This document shows positions 30,665 through 38,179 of a stretch of DNA of 38,179 bases, one piece after another; the first letter of the stretch is position 1, and every line of letters starts with the position of its first letter. The notes under the pieces were generated by a model, which was given only the letters and a program-made list of their open reading frames with translations, did no database searches and was not told where the DNA came from. The position numbers were made by a program, and so were the translations under genes. Source of the DNA: a virus; the IMG/VR virus record IMGVR_UViG_3300042294_000818, positions 1 to 38,179 of that record. The stretch is one strand, 5' to 3'.

Positions 30665-31006
30665 TCAAGCGACCCTGGCGCTGGTTTTCCCCGCTGCCCG
30701 TTTTTCAACGAGCAGGGGAACGACACCAGCCGCCGAGGGTAACGAGCGGCCTTTGCTGGGAGGTTCGGTAGAAATGGTGATCTTACCGAGACGCTCCAAT
30801 CCTTGTTCGTATTCGGTGTTGAGCCGTACCCAACCCAAGCGGATCAGGTACGGCATCTTGTCAGTGTCTTCATAACCAAAGACATGACGGGCCGCAGCCA
30901 CAGGCATAGCCGTGGTTTGTCCCGCCTTGAACTCGTAGGCTACGTTGCAGAACTCCGTAGAGAAGTTTTGCTCCGTGCCGTTGGTTATGTAGAGCACATC
31001 ACTCAT
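30665..31006 (-). CDS. Hypothetical protein of the neck region
   Basis: A 113-residue protein (MSDVLYITNGTEQNFSTEFCNVAYEFKAGQTTAMPVAAARHVFGY...). A compact beta front half is followed by a Pro/Ser-rich tail (EPPSKGRSLPSAAGVVPLLVEKRA). Its start overlaps the upstream stop (ATGA). A position between the decoration and adaptor genes suggests a neck or minor capsid part. No family is recognised. Confidence 0.75.
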   Translation of the reverse strand: MSDVLYITNGTEQNFSTEFCNVAYEFKAGQTTAMPVAAARHVFGYEDTDKMPYLIRLGWVRLNTEYEQGLERLGKITISTEPPSKGRSLPSAAGVVPLLVEKRAAGKTSARVA

Positions 31007-31413
31007 AGCGTCACAACGTCACCGAAGACCGTGATGTCGCAAGTGCCACCAGACACCGCAGTGTTCACTTTCACGAACAGAGCGCCTGCGCTGTACACGG
31101 TGGTAGCCGCGCCAGCTGCAAGCGTCATGTCCTGGAAGGTCGAGGTGCTGGTGATATTTCCCAACGTGGTTGCAGCGCCAATGGCATTGCTCGTGTTCCC
31201 ATCATTGCTGGTGAGAACACTGACGTTGCCAGTGGCGATACTCTTGTTGGCGTTTGCAACAACGATACGGCGAACGATGTAGCTACTGCCCCCACTCATG
31301 AAGATGGTAGCCACGGCATTGCCCGTGGAACCAATGTTCACGGTGGCGGTTTTGCCAATGCCAAAGTTACCGAATCGGTCAGGATAGAGAGCGCCTACAT
31401 GATTCGCGTTCAT
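31003..31413 (-). CDS. Minor structural (decoration-like) protein
   Basis: A 136-residue Thr/Ser/Ala-rich beta protein (MNANHVGALYPDRFGNFGIGKTATVNIGSTGNAVATIFMSGGSSYIVRRIVVANANKS). Pattern and position just after capsid and another beta-rich gene suggest a capsid decoration or head fibre protein. There is no signal peptide and no enzymatic motif. It may be distantly related to the next upstream gene, but I cannot align them with confidence. Confidence 0.7.
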   Translation of the reverse strand: MNANHVGALYPDRFGNFGIGKTATVNIGSTGNAVATIFMSGGSSYIVRRIVVANANKSIATGNVSVLTSNDGNTSNAIGAATTLGNITSTSTFQDMTLAAGAATTVYSAGALFVKVNTAVSGGTCDITVFGDVVTL

Positions 31414-31422
31414 ATCGGCTCC

Positions 31423-31743
31423 TTACGTGTTGTAAGTGCCGGACACAGCTTCACCGCCGTCCACAGTGACGAAGGTCACGGTGGTGTTGGTGGAAGCAGC
31501 GTTGACGAACACGTTGATGCCGTCAGAAATCAGCACACCACCCGTATTGCTGGCCATCAGCGTGGTGATGGTCGAGCCGTTGTTAGCGGTGACCGTCACG
31601 TTAGCCGTGGGAAACATCAGGTAGGTACCAGCAGGCACAACCGCGCCAGCCGTGGTGGCCGTAACGGTGGTGGTCTGCCAGTAAGCGCCTGCCGAGTTGG
31701 TCAGAGCGCCTGCGACGAGGATTTTATTAAGTCCGAGTGCCAT
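31423..31743 (-). CDS. Capsid decoration-like protein
   Basis: A 106-residue, Thr/Val/Asn-rich beta protein (MALGLNKILVAGALTNSAGAYWQTTTVTATTAGAVVPAGTYLMFPTANVTVTANNGS). It is transcribed directly after the major capsid gene, the usual place for a decoration protein that stabilises the expanded capsid. GGAGTAAC precedes the start. The short, regular beta composition supports this; no family was confirmed. Confidence 0.7.
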   Translation of the reverse strand: MALGLNKILVAGALTNSAGAYWQTTTVTATTAGAVVPAGTYLMFPTANVTVTANNGSTITTLMASNTGGVLISDGINVFVNAASTNTTVTFVTVDGGEAVSGTYNT

Positions 31744-31756
31744 GACGAGTTACTCC

Positions 31757-32758
31757 TTACAGTGTGAGGTAGTTGTAGCCCGTCACTTTGGACATCGCCT
31801 TGGGTTTGACGTTCACCAATTCGGCAATCATCAGAACCGCACCGACGTAGCCAATCTGCCAGTTCGGCAGGGTGCTCTCGAAGCCCGTGAACACGAACGA
31901 ACCTTGCTCATGGATGTAGAGCGACAGGTAGTTAGTGTTCAGGAAGTACACCGTGCCTTCCGGGCAGTACGGATCGGGATAGATCGGCACGCCAGCCACC
32001 ATCAGGGCGCGGAATGCAGCCTGCGGCCCGTTGGGGTCGCCGTCGAATCCAGAGCCAGGGGTGATGACGTACTGCTCTTGACCCACGAAGTCTTGGGCCA
32101 ACAGCGTCCAGGTACCGAAACCGCAAACACCGAAGCTGGGCATCTCAGCGCCGTTCTTCACGGTGCCGGAGATGTACTGCAGGATGTTTTGACGGGTCGG
32201 GTTGACCGAGCCTGCAGCGTACTGCTTGCTCTTCCACCAGGTATAGGTGGAGCGGTCAATGTTGCCATACGTGCCGGAATCGGCCACGGCCAGCGGCAGA
32301 CCAGTGAACTGCTGCGTGTTGGTCGTGTTGTTGTACAGCGAGGTGGCCATTGCGTCCATCATCACGTTGGTCGCATCGTTCATGCGAGCTTCGATCAGAG
32401 GGATAACGGCTGCGTCTTGCTGAACGGCACCTTCCATGCCCAGGAAAGGCACGGGAGAGATCATCAGCTTGAGGTTGAACTCAGCGTTGTAAGCGCCTTG
32501 CTGGACGGACGGCTGAGCGAACGAGCCGCTGTAGTCAGACCACTGAGCGTTTACGAACTGAGCGCCCTGCACGGGCACGACCACGGAAGAGACACCGCCG
32601 GAGGCTTGCTGACTGTTGGCAATCAGTGCCGCCATAAGCGGAGTCGAGTTGTACAGCTGTACAACCATCTTGGGAATAAAGGCCCTCCGTGTGACATAGG
32701 TCAACTCGGTAAGTTGAGTTGAGCCTGATGCCGGGAGGATGCCACCACCAATAGCCAT
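31757..32758 (-). CDS. Major capsid protein
   Basis: A 333-residue protein, about the size expected of an HK97-fold capsid protein without a delta domain. Start MAIGGGILPASGSTQLTELTYVTRRAFIPKMVVQLYNSTPLMAALIANSQ; a central region with QDAAVIPLIEARMNDATNVMMDAMATSLYNN (spine-helix-like); and a late PIYPDPYCPEGTVYFLNTNYLSLYIHEQG segment typical of podovirus capsid proteins. It has a strong AAGGAGG. The putative scaffold gene lies immediately upstream and decoration-like genes downstream. It assembles the icosahedral head. Confidence 0.88.
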   Translation of the reverse strand: MAIGGGILPASGSTQLTELTYVTRRAFIPKMVVQLYNSTPLMAALIANSQQASGGVSSVVVPVQGAQFVNAQWSDYSGSFAQPSVQQGAYNAEFNLKLMISPVPFLGMEGAVQQDAAVIPLIEARMNDATNVMMDAMATSLYNNTTNTQQFTGLPLAVADSGTYGNIDRSTYTWWKSKQYAAGSVNPTRQNILQYISGTVKNGAEMPSFGVCGFGTWTLLAQDFVGQEQYVITPGSGFDGDPNGPQAAFRALMVAGVPIYPDPYCPEGTVYFLNTNYLSLYIHEQGSFVFTGFESTLPNWQIGYVGAVLMIAELVNVKPKAMSKVTGYNYLTL

Positions 32759-32788
32759 ATGGCCTCCTTAAGTTAGAAATTACCCTCT

Positions 32789-33319
32789 TTACAGCCCGAT
32801 GGGTCGCGTAGGTTTACGCAACTCATTCAAGGCTCTCACAGCTTCTTCACGGGCTGCGCCTGCCGGGTTCTTCCAGTAACGGTTCAGGTCAAAGTTTTTG
32901 ACAGCTGAGGGGTTGTAGCCAGAAGAGGTCGGCGTTGCAGCCTGCTTCATCCACTTGTGATACTCGGCTGCCGTCTCGTGGTTGGTAATACCGCGCTCCA
33001 GCATGAGTTTCTCCACAGCCTTGACTTCATCCTCGTTTTCAATGAGTCCCTTTTTCAGAAGACCATCACGGCGTTTCTGCAGGGTTTCCATTGCTTCTTT
33101 CTCGCGCAGCTTTGCCTCCAGCTGTTGAACACGCTGGTCATTCTGCGACACCGCCTGTTGGACGGTCTGCTCAAGCTCAAGCTCAGGAATAGGAAGGTCA
33201 GGTTGAACCTTCTTAGTCATTCGCAAGAAGTCTTTGCGAGTCGCGGGATTCTCAGCGAGTTGCTTGGCCAGAAGGGCCAGCTCATCACGAGCGGATTGGT
33301 CAAGGTTTTCGAGTGACAT
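32789..33319 (-). CDS. Scaffolding protein (probable)
   Basis: A 176-residue, highly charged helical protein with Gln/Glu/Lys-rich coiled coil (about 50-115, VQQAVSQNDQRVQQLEAKLREKE) and a basic C-terminal end. Lack of beta structure, size and position immediately before the major capsid gene fit a head-assembly scaffold, which is removed before DNA fills the head. No protease is recognised nearby, so exit without cleavage is assumed. AGAGGG lies before the ATG. Confidence 0.7.
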   Translation of the reverse strand: MSLENLDQSARDELALLAKQLAENPATRKDFLRMTKKVQPDLPIPELELEQTVQQAVSQNDQRVQQLEAKLREKEAMETLQKRRDGLLKKGLIENEDEVKAVEKLMLERGITNHETAAEYHKWMKQAATPTSSGYNPSAVKNFDLNRYWKNPAGAAREEAVRALNELRKPTRPIGL

Positions 33320-33331
33320 AGCTTTACCCTC

Positions 33332-33357
33332 TTATCTGGTTATCAGATAACTTTTTT
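33332..33357. other. Hairpin TTATCTG-gttat-CAGATAA with T-run, before the scaffold gene
   Basis: A perfect 7-bp inverted repeat (33332-33338, 33344-33350) is followed on the plus strand by CTTTTTT. On that strand it could act as a weak terminator of antisense RNA. On the coding (minus) strand the hairpin stands right before the scaffold AGAGGG and could be a processing or protection element for the scaffold/capsid mRNA. Confidence 0.4.
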
Positions 33358-33525
33358 GCCGTCACCGGGCTTCTGAACAGCCATCGCGTTCTTCTTGTAC
33401 TTGCTGGCGCTGTCGAGGCCACCAAACTGAGAGAAGCGAGGGGTGTTGACCATTTGGCCGTTCTGCTGATTGTTGTCAGTCGGACGGCGGGGAGCGGCTG
33501 CTCCACGGGGCTTGAACAAGTCCAT
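33343..33525 (-). CDS. Small basic late protein
   Basis: A 60-residue protein (MDLFKPRGAAAPRRPTDNNQQNGQMVNTPRFSQFGGLDSASKYKKNA...) with no membrane segment. Sequence and composition suggest a mostly disordered, basic protein. AAGGAG lies 6-7 bases before the ATG. It sits between the acidic linker protein and scaffold genes; a head-assembly helper is likely. No family is recognised. Confidence 0.65.
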   Translation of the reverse strand: MDLFKPRGAAAPRRPTDNNQQNGQMVNTPRFSQFGGLDSASKYKKNAMAVQKPGDGKKVI

Positions 33526-33535
33526 TTAGAACTCC

Positions 33536-33994
33536 TTACATTTTGGGTTGCAGTGCGCCCATCATGGGAGCACCAGGAATCGGCGCTTGTGCCATAGCAC
33601 GCCCTTCAGGCGTTGCGCCACCGGCCTGGGGGAGAGATCGCATGAGTTGCATGATTTCAGCCTGCTGCAACTCGTTGGTAGACGCCTTGCGGCCACCGAG
33701 CATCTTGTTGAGCTTGGAGATGGCGTCCATGATAGTCTTGCCTTCTTCCGAGTCTGCGCCCAGTGCAGGCAGAGACTGCTCCAGAAGGTCAATGACCATG
33801 CCGATATTGACGAGTGCACCTTCTTTGCTGCCCATCTTGGGTTCAGGCGTGGACATCGGAGCACCCATAGGAGGCGTGTCTTCCGACGACATCTCCTCTT
33901 TCTCTTCAATCTCCACCTCCATCTTGGGGGCGGTGGTGCCTGCGGAGCGTTGGCCCCGCATGAGTTCCATCAGTTTTTCGGCAGGTACGCTCAT
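33536..33994 (-). CDS. Acidic helical head-region protein
   Basis: A 152-residue protein with an acidic, Pro/Met-rich linker (KMEVEIEEKEEMSSEDTPPMGAPM) and a central helical domain (GALVNIGMVIDLLEQSLPALGADSEEGKTIMDAISKLNKMLG) followed by a Met/Pro-rich end. I chose ATG 33994 (GAGGTGACC before it) over the GTG at 34000. By position it is a head assembly or minor head protein. No family is recognised. Confidence 0.7.
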   Translation of the reverse strand: MSVPAEKLMELMRGQRSAGTTAPKMEVEIEEKEEMSSEDTPPMGAPMSTPEPKMGSKEGALVNIGMVIDLLEQSLPALGADSEEGKTIMDAISKLNKMLGGRKASTNELQQAEIMQLMRSLPQAGGATPEGRAMAQAPIPGAPMMGALQPKM

Positions 33995-34044
33995 GGTCAC
34001 CTCTTTGGGCGAGTTTGTAAGTGTTTACTTAGCAGTTGTCAAGA

Positions 34045-34212
34045 CTATCGGCGATTATCGCGGTTGTAGCGACCCGAGTAAGTCTTGATATTCGTCTGCC
34101 GGTATTGCATGGTCGGAGCCTTTTCCTCGCTACGCAGTTGCTCTGTCGAGTAGCGGGGTTGGTCTGCCGTGGGTTGCTGAGTACCCGAAGACGGGGAGCC
34201 GTTGTTCTGCAT
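34045..34212 (-). CDS. Small polar protein between portal and head genes
   Basis: A 55-residue polar, Gln/Asn/Arg-rich protein (MQNNGSPSSGTQQPTADQPRYSTEQLRSEEKAPTMQYRQTNIKTYSGRYNRDNRR), probably disordered with a basic end. AAGGAGC precedes the ATG. It follows the portal gene by 9 bases. It could be a head-completion peptide; no family is recognised. Confidence 0.65.
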   Translation of the reverse strand: MQNNGSPSSGTQQPTADQPRYSTEQLRSEEKAPTMQYRQTNIKTYSGRYNRDNRR

Positions 34213-34221
34213 GGCTGCTCC

Positions 34222-35895
34222 TTATTGGATGAGGGGCATATCTGCTGACATCCCGCCGCCAGCCTCTTGGGGAGGCTGCGGGATAGATTCGGGAGGAGGC
34301 TGCTTGGCTGCTGCGGCTGCGGCCTGCGCGGCAGCTTCCTTTTCCTCCATGATCTTCAGGCGCTCCTTGAGCTGCTGTTTCATGGGAGGATCGACCAAAT
34401 CCAGCAGCGACTCCTTGTCGATAACCTTGGCGCTGTAGAGCGAGAAGGCCATCTGGCGCATATCTTCCATAAAGATTGGCGAGTTGGAGTGAGCGTCCAC
34501 TTTCACCATAAAGTCCGTGGTGAACTGATCTGGAATAAATGGCACGCCATGCGTGTCTTTGTAGTGAGTCGGGCTGTAAATCTGCATGGCCTTGAGGTAC
34601 AGCGTGGCCATCTTCTCTAGCGCATCTTCGATGATGAGCGCACGTTTCTTGGCGCGGCTAGAGCCTAGACGAGCAAGTTGAGAAGCATGGCCCGAAGAGC
34701 GAACCCCAGCTTCTCCCCGGCCTTGAAGTACGGACACGATTCCTGATGCCTCTTCAAACATCAGGTCAATCTCACCGATTTCTCTGAACAGGTCGTTAGG
34801 AATGTTCGGGGCCAGCTTCTCAACCTTTGCGTTGGGCATATCGGTGGAGAGCAAGCCGCCTGCGCGGTTGAGCGCAAAGTTCTTCTCGTCCAACAGACCC
34901 GTGAACCCGATGAGCGCAGTAGGCGGCGAGACTTGCTTGGACAGCAGGTCTAGGATTTCAGCCATGCGCTTGTTGCGGAGTTCCTGCAAGTAAACCAGGC
35001 GCGAGACTTCGCTGGCACCCCAGAAGTAGTCGTACAGCGGATTCGGGCAGACCTGAATAAAGGGCAGTTCGCCTTTCATCCACACGGTTTCGCCAGGACG
35101 GTCATAGATAATGACATCCGGGTCTGCCTTGGTGATGACTTGGTAGTCCTTGATGTCGTCGTCGTAGACCCAGAGTTCGATCATGCGAACCGTGTCTTCC
35201 GAGACTTGGGCCTTGTAACGCTCGTTGCCGCTGAGGTCGAGGTTGACGTTGCCGTACATCGTCGGGTTGACGTTGGACATCAGAATGCGCTCGACACCCT
35301 CGGGACTGTCCGTGCGCTGATGCTCGGTGGCACTCACGCGCTTGACGATTTCTTCCCGGCGCGGGTGGCTGTACAGGCGTGCGTACAGCTCACTCTTGGT
35401 AATGTAGTATTCCTGGACGATTGCCTCTTGTGCACTCAGTCCTGGGATGTCCTCGCGCAGCACGCCGATGCAGCTCGGCTCCACCAAGTAAGGATGGATG
35501 CCCTTGTTGACCACGAGCTTGATGAACGTGGAGTTGTAGCACAGCGACCACGTGACGGCTTGGGAGAAAACCTGGTCTGCGTTGGAGTTGGCCCACTCGT
35601 CATTGAGGGCGCGAGTCAACACCGGAATCTTGCTGTGCTCATCGTCAGGCACAGCTGCGCCGGTGACGATAGAAAAGCGGGTGGTTTCAGCCGAATACAG
35701 AAAGCTCGTGAGCTGGTCGATATGCGGCTGAATCTTGTTGTACAGGGCTGGGGCCGAATCCAGTCCCGAGCCAAACATGAACCATGACCGAAGACCCAGA
35801 TAGTCGGCTTTGCGAGAGTTCAGGGAAACTTCGCACTTCTCGATGAGGTCGAGATAGAACTGCTCGCGCTCTAGGTGATCGGTCGGGATTCTCAT
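34222..35895 (-). CDS. Portal protein
   Basis: A 557-residue protein, the expected size for a podovirus portal. It forms the dodecameric ring through which DNA enters and leaves the head. Helical start (HLEREQFYLDLIEKCEVSLNSRKADYLGLRSWFMFG), a middle with QVFSQAVTWSLCYNSTFIKLVVNKG and PFIQVCPNPLYDYFWGASEVSRLVYLQELRNKRM, and a helical C-terminus ending in a long Ala/Gln/Pro-rich tail. Order after terminase and before scaffold/capsid is diagnostic. It overlaps the upstream gene by 4 bases (ATGA). Confidence 0.88.
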   Translation of the reverse strand: MRIPTDHLEREQFYLDLIEKCEVSLNSRKADYLGLRSWFMFGSGLDSAPALYNKIQPHIDQLTSFLYSAETTRFSIVTGAAVPDDEHSKIPVLTRALNDEWANSNADQVFSQAVTWSLCYNSTFIKLVVNKGIHPYLVEPSCIGVLREDIPGLSAQEAIVQEYYITKSELYARLYSHPRREEIVKRVSATEHQRTDSPEGVERILMSNVNPTMYGNVNLDLSGNERYKAQVSEDTVRMIELWVYDDDIKDYQVITKADPDVIIYDRPGETVWMKGELPFIQVCPNPLYDYFWGASEVSRLVYLQELRNKRMAEILDLLSKQVSPPTALIGFTGLLDEKNFALNRAGGLLSTDMPNAKVEKLAPNIPNDLFREIGEIDLMFEEASGIVSVLQGRGEAGVRSSGHASQLARLGSSRAKKRALIIEDALEKMATLYLKAMQIYSPTHYKDTHGVPFIPDQFTTDFMVKVDAHSNSPIFMEDMRQMAFSLYSAKVIDKESLLDLVDPPMKQQLKERLKIMEEKEAAAQAAAAAAKQPPPESIPQPPQEAGGGMSADMPLIQ

Positions 35896-36392
35896 GACTT
35901 GTCAACCTGCAGGTTGTCTTGGTCGGGAATGTAACTTGCAGCGCGTGGCCCCGTCAAATTGCCTGCTTGCTTGGGATGGATGCCCACTTGCTCACCGGCA
36001 ACCGACTTGAACTGGCCACCCAGCACCGAACCCATGGAGATACTGCCGCCACCGCCCCAGATTACGGAGTCACCAGGCCGCGCCTCCCGCTGTTGCTGCT
36101 GAGCCATGATATCGCCTGCCTCTTCAAACTGCTTGTCGGTCAATTTGTTGTTGCGCTTGAGGTAACCCGTCTGGTGTTCTCCCTCGCGGGTGCTCTTGAT
36201 GTCGGTCATACCGAAATCTTGGGCCAGACCCTCTAGATTCTTGTCTGTTGCTTTGGTTTTGTCGCTCTTGAGGCTCACAGGTTGCAAAAACACCCGTGAA
36301 ATCTCACCTTTGCAGAGCTTCATGGGGCATTTTGCCTCCCAAGCCTCAAAGATTCCGTGTTCGGAGCAGAAGTAGTCGTGCAGGACAGCCAT
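35892..36392 (-). CDS. Hypothetical protein with N-terminal Cys/His cluster
   Basis: A 166-residue protein. The first 30 residues (VLHDYFCSEHGIFEAWEAKCPMKLCKGEI) contain C-x2-H and C-x4-C that could form a zinc ribbon like that of FmdB-type proteins. The rest is polar, Gln/Gly-rich and probably flexible. I recall similar proteins beside portal genes in small podoviruses; function unknown. AGAGGG before the ATG overlaps the end of the upstream gene. Confidence 0.75.
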   Translation of the reverse strand: MAVLHDYFCSEHGIFEAWEAKCPMKLCKGEISRVFLQPVSLKSDKTKATDKNLEGLAQDFGMTDIKSTREGEHQTGYLKRNNKLTDKQFEEAGDIMAQQQQREARPGDSVIWGGGGSISMGSVLGGQFKSVAGEQVGIHPKQAGNLTGPRAASYIPDQDNLQVDKS

Positions 36393-36395
36393 AAG

Positions 36396-36788
36396 TTACC
36401 CTCTTAGTGCTTCATCTAGGTCAGGTTGTTGATAGTCGTGGCGGTTGACCATGCCGACACGGACTTTGATGCCTTGCGGCGTCAGTTCTAGCTTGGTGGA
36501 TGGCATCAGAGGGGGCTTAGCCTCACGCCGGTAGTCCACGAAGCGGGTCTGGTCACGGTTTTGCATGATCCGCACCCGTCCCCGCAGCCATTCGTTGTAG
36601 CCTTTGCTCACTCTGATCTGCACCATCTCGCTCAGAGGCGCTTTCTTGTACAGAAACACGTCTTTGAAGGTCTGGGTGCCTATGCCGCACAGCTCGCAGA
36701 ACAGTTTTATGCTGATTCCACGCTCTTTATCGGCGTGAAACCGCTCCATAAGCCTGAAAAGCTCACTTTTTGGCCATATTTTGGTCAT
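36396..36788 (-). CDS. Putative DNA-binding (HTH-like) protein
   Basis: A 130-residue basic protein. Residues 20-60 (ADKERGISIKLFCELCGIGTQTFKDVFLYKKAPLSEMVQIRVSKGYNEW) look like a helix-turn-helix followed by a basic helix; the rest is basic and beta-like. I chose ATG 36788 because it overlaps the upstream stop (ATGA). It lies between the methyltransferase and portal genes, so it could be a late regulator or packaging protein. The HTH call rests on pattern alone. Confidence 0.6.
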   Translation of the reverse strand: MTKIWPKSELFRLMERFHADKERGISIKLFCELCGIGTQTFKDVFLYKKAPLSEMVQIRVSKGYNEWLRGRVRIMQNRDQTRFVDYRREAKPPLMPSTKLELTPQGIKVRVGMVNRHDYQQPDLDEALRG

Positions 36789-37306
36789 TTTTGACCCCAA
36801 AAGTAGAGGTCTTTAGACCCCTCATTTACGCTGAATTCGTGCTTCAAAAACAGCTTTTTGAGGTCAAAACTGGCCTCAAAGTCCTCTTTTGTGAGGTTTT
36901 TATAGTAATCGTTGGTGAATGGAGCGTCAAAAGGCTTGTTTTTGGCCGTCCCGTGCTCTGCTCTACCCGTTGTGGCGCAGGAAAAGATGACCAGACCGTT
37001 GTCTCTGACCATCTCGACCATCTTAAGGAAGGTCTTTTGCCAGTTCTTGTCGTGCTCAAAGCACTCGCAGGAGATGGCCACATCGAATTTGTTGGAAAAC
37101 GGAAGCTCATGCCCTGCACACACGATGTCTACGCCTGGGCCGGGGCCAACATCGCAGCCGATGTACAGCGTAGGCTCGTAGAAGAACTGCCGCACAGAGC
37201 CGTTGATGTCTAGCGACCCCACTTCCACCACCTTGGTGTTTCGAAAGTGCCAGGGAAAGGTGCGGGTAAGGCTTGCGACAAAGCGCATTTGCTCAGGATG
37301 GCTCAT
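36785..37306 (-). CDS. SAM-dependent methyltransferase
   Basis: A 173-residue class I methyltransferase. Motif I is VVEVGSLDINGSVR, the acidic motif II follows in YIGCDVGPGPGVDIV, and FDVAISCECFEHDKNW is motif IV/V. The C-terminal domain is short. The target could be a sugar, protein or small molecule; there is no DNA-methyltransferase DPPY motif. Its neighbour is a DUF5672 glycosyltransferase with a 14-base overlap, so a methylated-sugar modification is plausible. Confidence 0.82.
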   Translation of the reverse strand: MSHPEQMRFVASLTRTFPWHFRNTKVVEVGSLDINGSVRQFFYEPTLYIGCDVGPGPGVDIVCAGHELPFSNKFDVAISCECFEHDKNWQKTFLKMVEMVRDNGLVIFSCATTGRAEHGTAKNKPFDAPFTNDYYKNLTKEDFEASFDLKKLFLKHEFSVNEGSKDLYFWGQK

Positions 37307-38087
37307 GACACTCCACTGCGTAGCCTTTTTCTTGCAACCAGTCCAAGAACTCCATCTCTCGGTAGTAGTTACTCACTTCTGAGAGTGGTTTTGTGACTTT
37401 GATGTAGTTGTCAGCAGTAAGTTTGCGGGTTGGGCCGTGATGCCCCACGAGCTTGGAGAAGTCCAGGTTGTCGTGCACGCCTGGGCCTGCGTACTCCATG
37501 CTGAAGTGCTTGGCCACCTCCACGGGGGCGAACTTGATGCCGTGCTTCTCCAGGTCTGGGCGCAGGAAGGTGCACAACTGCACGTCCTCGTTGCAGAAGG
37601 GTTCTACGTCAAAGTGCTTCCAGAGGATGCCGCTCTTGGCAAGCTGGCGCAGAAACTTGCGGGAGCGCAGGGAGAAGCCTCCGTTTTGCACCACCAGTGC
37701 GTTTTCCTTGCCCACCCACGAGAACTGCAGGTGATAGTTGTTGCCAATCATGGCAGCGTGTGCAGGCGCACCGATGTAGTCGTACTGGTAGTAGTCCTCG
37801 GTGAAGTTCTTGCCGTCTAGCACCCACCCGTCGTCCTGCACCACCAGGCAGAACTCTGTCTTGATGTAGGTGTGCAGGCAGTACATCATGAACAGGCTGT
37901 ACTGCTTGTAGGTCATCTTGTGGCACTTCTTGTGCCGGATGTGCTTAGGAAGGGTTCGTGGCCTGCGAGGAGAGATCAGCAAGCCCTGAGAGCCGGGAAG
38001 TTCTGCCAGCGAACGCTCCAGCGCAGGGATGGCGCTTTCTCCGTTGTTGTGGCCGTAGATGGCCACTACTGTGAGCTTGTCATGCAC
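37293..38087 (-). CDS. DUF5672-like glycosyltransferase
   Basis: A 264-residue GT-A-like transferase. Start LTVVAIYGHNNGESAI; DxD-like QDDG at about 84-87 (CLVVQDDGWVL); YDYIGAPAHA, VQNGGFSLRSRKFL and NEDVQLC are the sequence hallmarks I know from DUF5672. I chose the GTG at 38087: it overlaps the terminase stop by 8 bases (GTGCATGA), and MHDKLTVVAIYG begins at the fold; the longer reading into terminase is unlikely. In the circular genome it follows terL. The donor sugar and target are unknown. Confidence 0.85.
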   Translation of the reverse strand: MHDKLTVVAIYGHNNGESAIPALERSLAELPGSQGLLISPRRPRTLPKHIRHKKCHKMTYKQYSLFMMYCLHTYIKTEFCLVVQDDGWVLDGKNFTEDYYQYDYIGAPAHAAMIGNNYHLQFSWVGKENALVVQNGGFSLRSRKFLRQLAKSGILWKHFDVEPFCNEDVQLCTFLRPDLEKHGIKFAPVEVAKHFSMEYAGPGVHDNLDFSKLVGHHGPTRKLTADNYIKVTKPLSEVSNYYREMEFLDWLQEKGYAVECHEPS

Positions 38088-38179
38088 TGCCGTACATCCC
38101 GATCTTCTTGAGGTAGTCGGCCACATTGCGCCCTATCTGGGCTTCCTGCACCGTCATGTTGTCTTGGGCTTGGGAGATG
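38004..38179. repeat. Terminal direct repeat, right copy
   Basis: The right-hand copy of bases 1-176, with C at 38131 where the left copy has T at 128. See the left copy for interpretation. It lets the contig be closed into a circle of about 38,003 bases. Confidence 0.95.
38080..38179 (-). CDS. terL: Partial terminase large subunit (duplicate 3' end)
   Basis: The last 100 bases of the terminase gene in the right terminal repeat, encoding ...IGRNVADYLKKIGMYGSA. It is the assembly duplicate of 77-176, not a second gene. Its one difference (C at 38131) is synonymous. Confidence 0.9.
   Translation of the reverse strand, partial: ISQAQDNMTVQEAQIGRNVADYLKKIGMYGSA

Noticed and set aside
31697-32722. 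A 341-codon plus-strand frame opposite the major capsid gene
   Set aside because: His/Arg/Val-rich shadow of a well supported capsid gene.

Overview
This window is a complete or nearly complete genome of a small tailed bacteriophage, probably podovirus-like, assembled as a linear contig from a circular or circularly permuted molecule. Bases 1-176 recur at 38004-38179 with one synonymous mismatch, so the unique length is about 38.0 kb. The contig break falls inside the late operon, at the terminase / DUF5672 glycosyltransferase junction. Base composition, the Shine-Dalgarno sites and the relatives I recognise suggest a proteobacterial, perhaps freshwater, host; this is inference only. I see no integrase, repressor, DNA or RNA polymerase, helicase, primase or tRNA gene.

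The genome has two opposed transcription blocks that diverge from a control region at about 2.43-2.96 kb. The plus-strand early/middle block (2.96-10.49 kb) starts with small hypothetical genes. Four of these share an identical 16-base translation-initiation leader. Two tiny membrane proteins and a long hairpin terminator (4803-4875) follow, then a gene-free segment with two inverted DnaA boxes (5061-5079). After that come a PP-loop PAPS-reductase-like enzyme, two Cys-rich small proteins and a recombination cluster: a YqaJ-type exonuclease, a RecT-like annealing protein, an HTH protein readable only in the -1 frame, a small protein with an SSB-like acidic tail and a PD-(D/E)XK-like nuclease. 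A glycosyltransferase closes the block.

The minus-strand late block runs from 2428 through the contig ends (77 -> 38087) down to 10491. In transcription order it encodes small terminase-region proteins, the large terminase, a DUF5672 glycosyltransferase, a SAM methyltransferase, portal, scaffold, major capsid protein, decoration and neck proteins, an adaptor, a nozzle-like tail protein, fibre/adhesin proteins with LamG domains, a 1477-residue Thr/Gly-rich protein, large virion (ejection-type) proteins, small basic proteins, holin-like membrane proteins, a T4-type lysozyme and two small basic proteins. Genes are mostly joined by 1-4 base overlaps, as in one long co-translated operon. The two blocks meet tail to tail at 10491-10494, where their stop codons overlap.

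The most unusual points are a candidate programmed -1 frameshift joining the RecT-like protein to an HTH domain, the repeated initiation leader, the inverted DnaA boxes in a phage with no replicase, a terminator overlapping the candidate late promoter, and repeat modules inside the nozzle and giant virion proteins.
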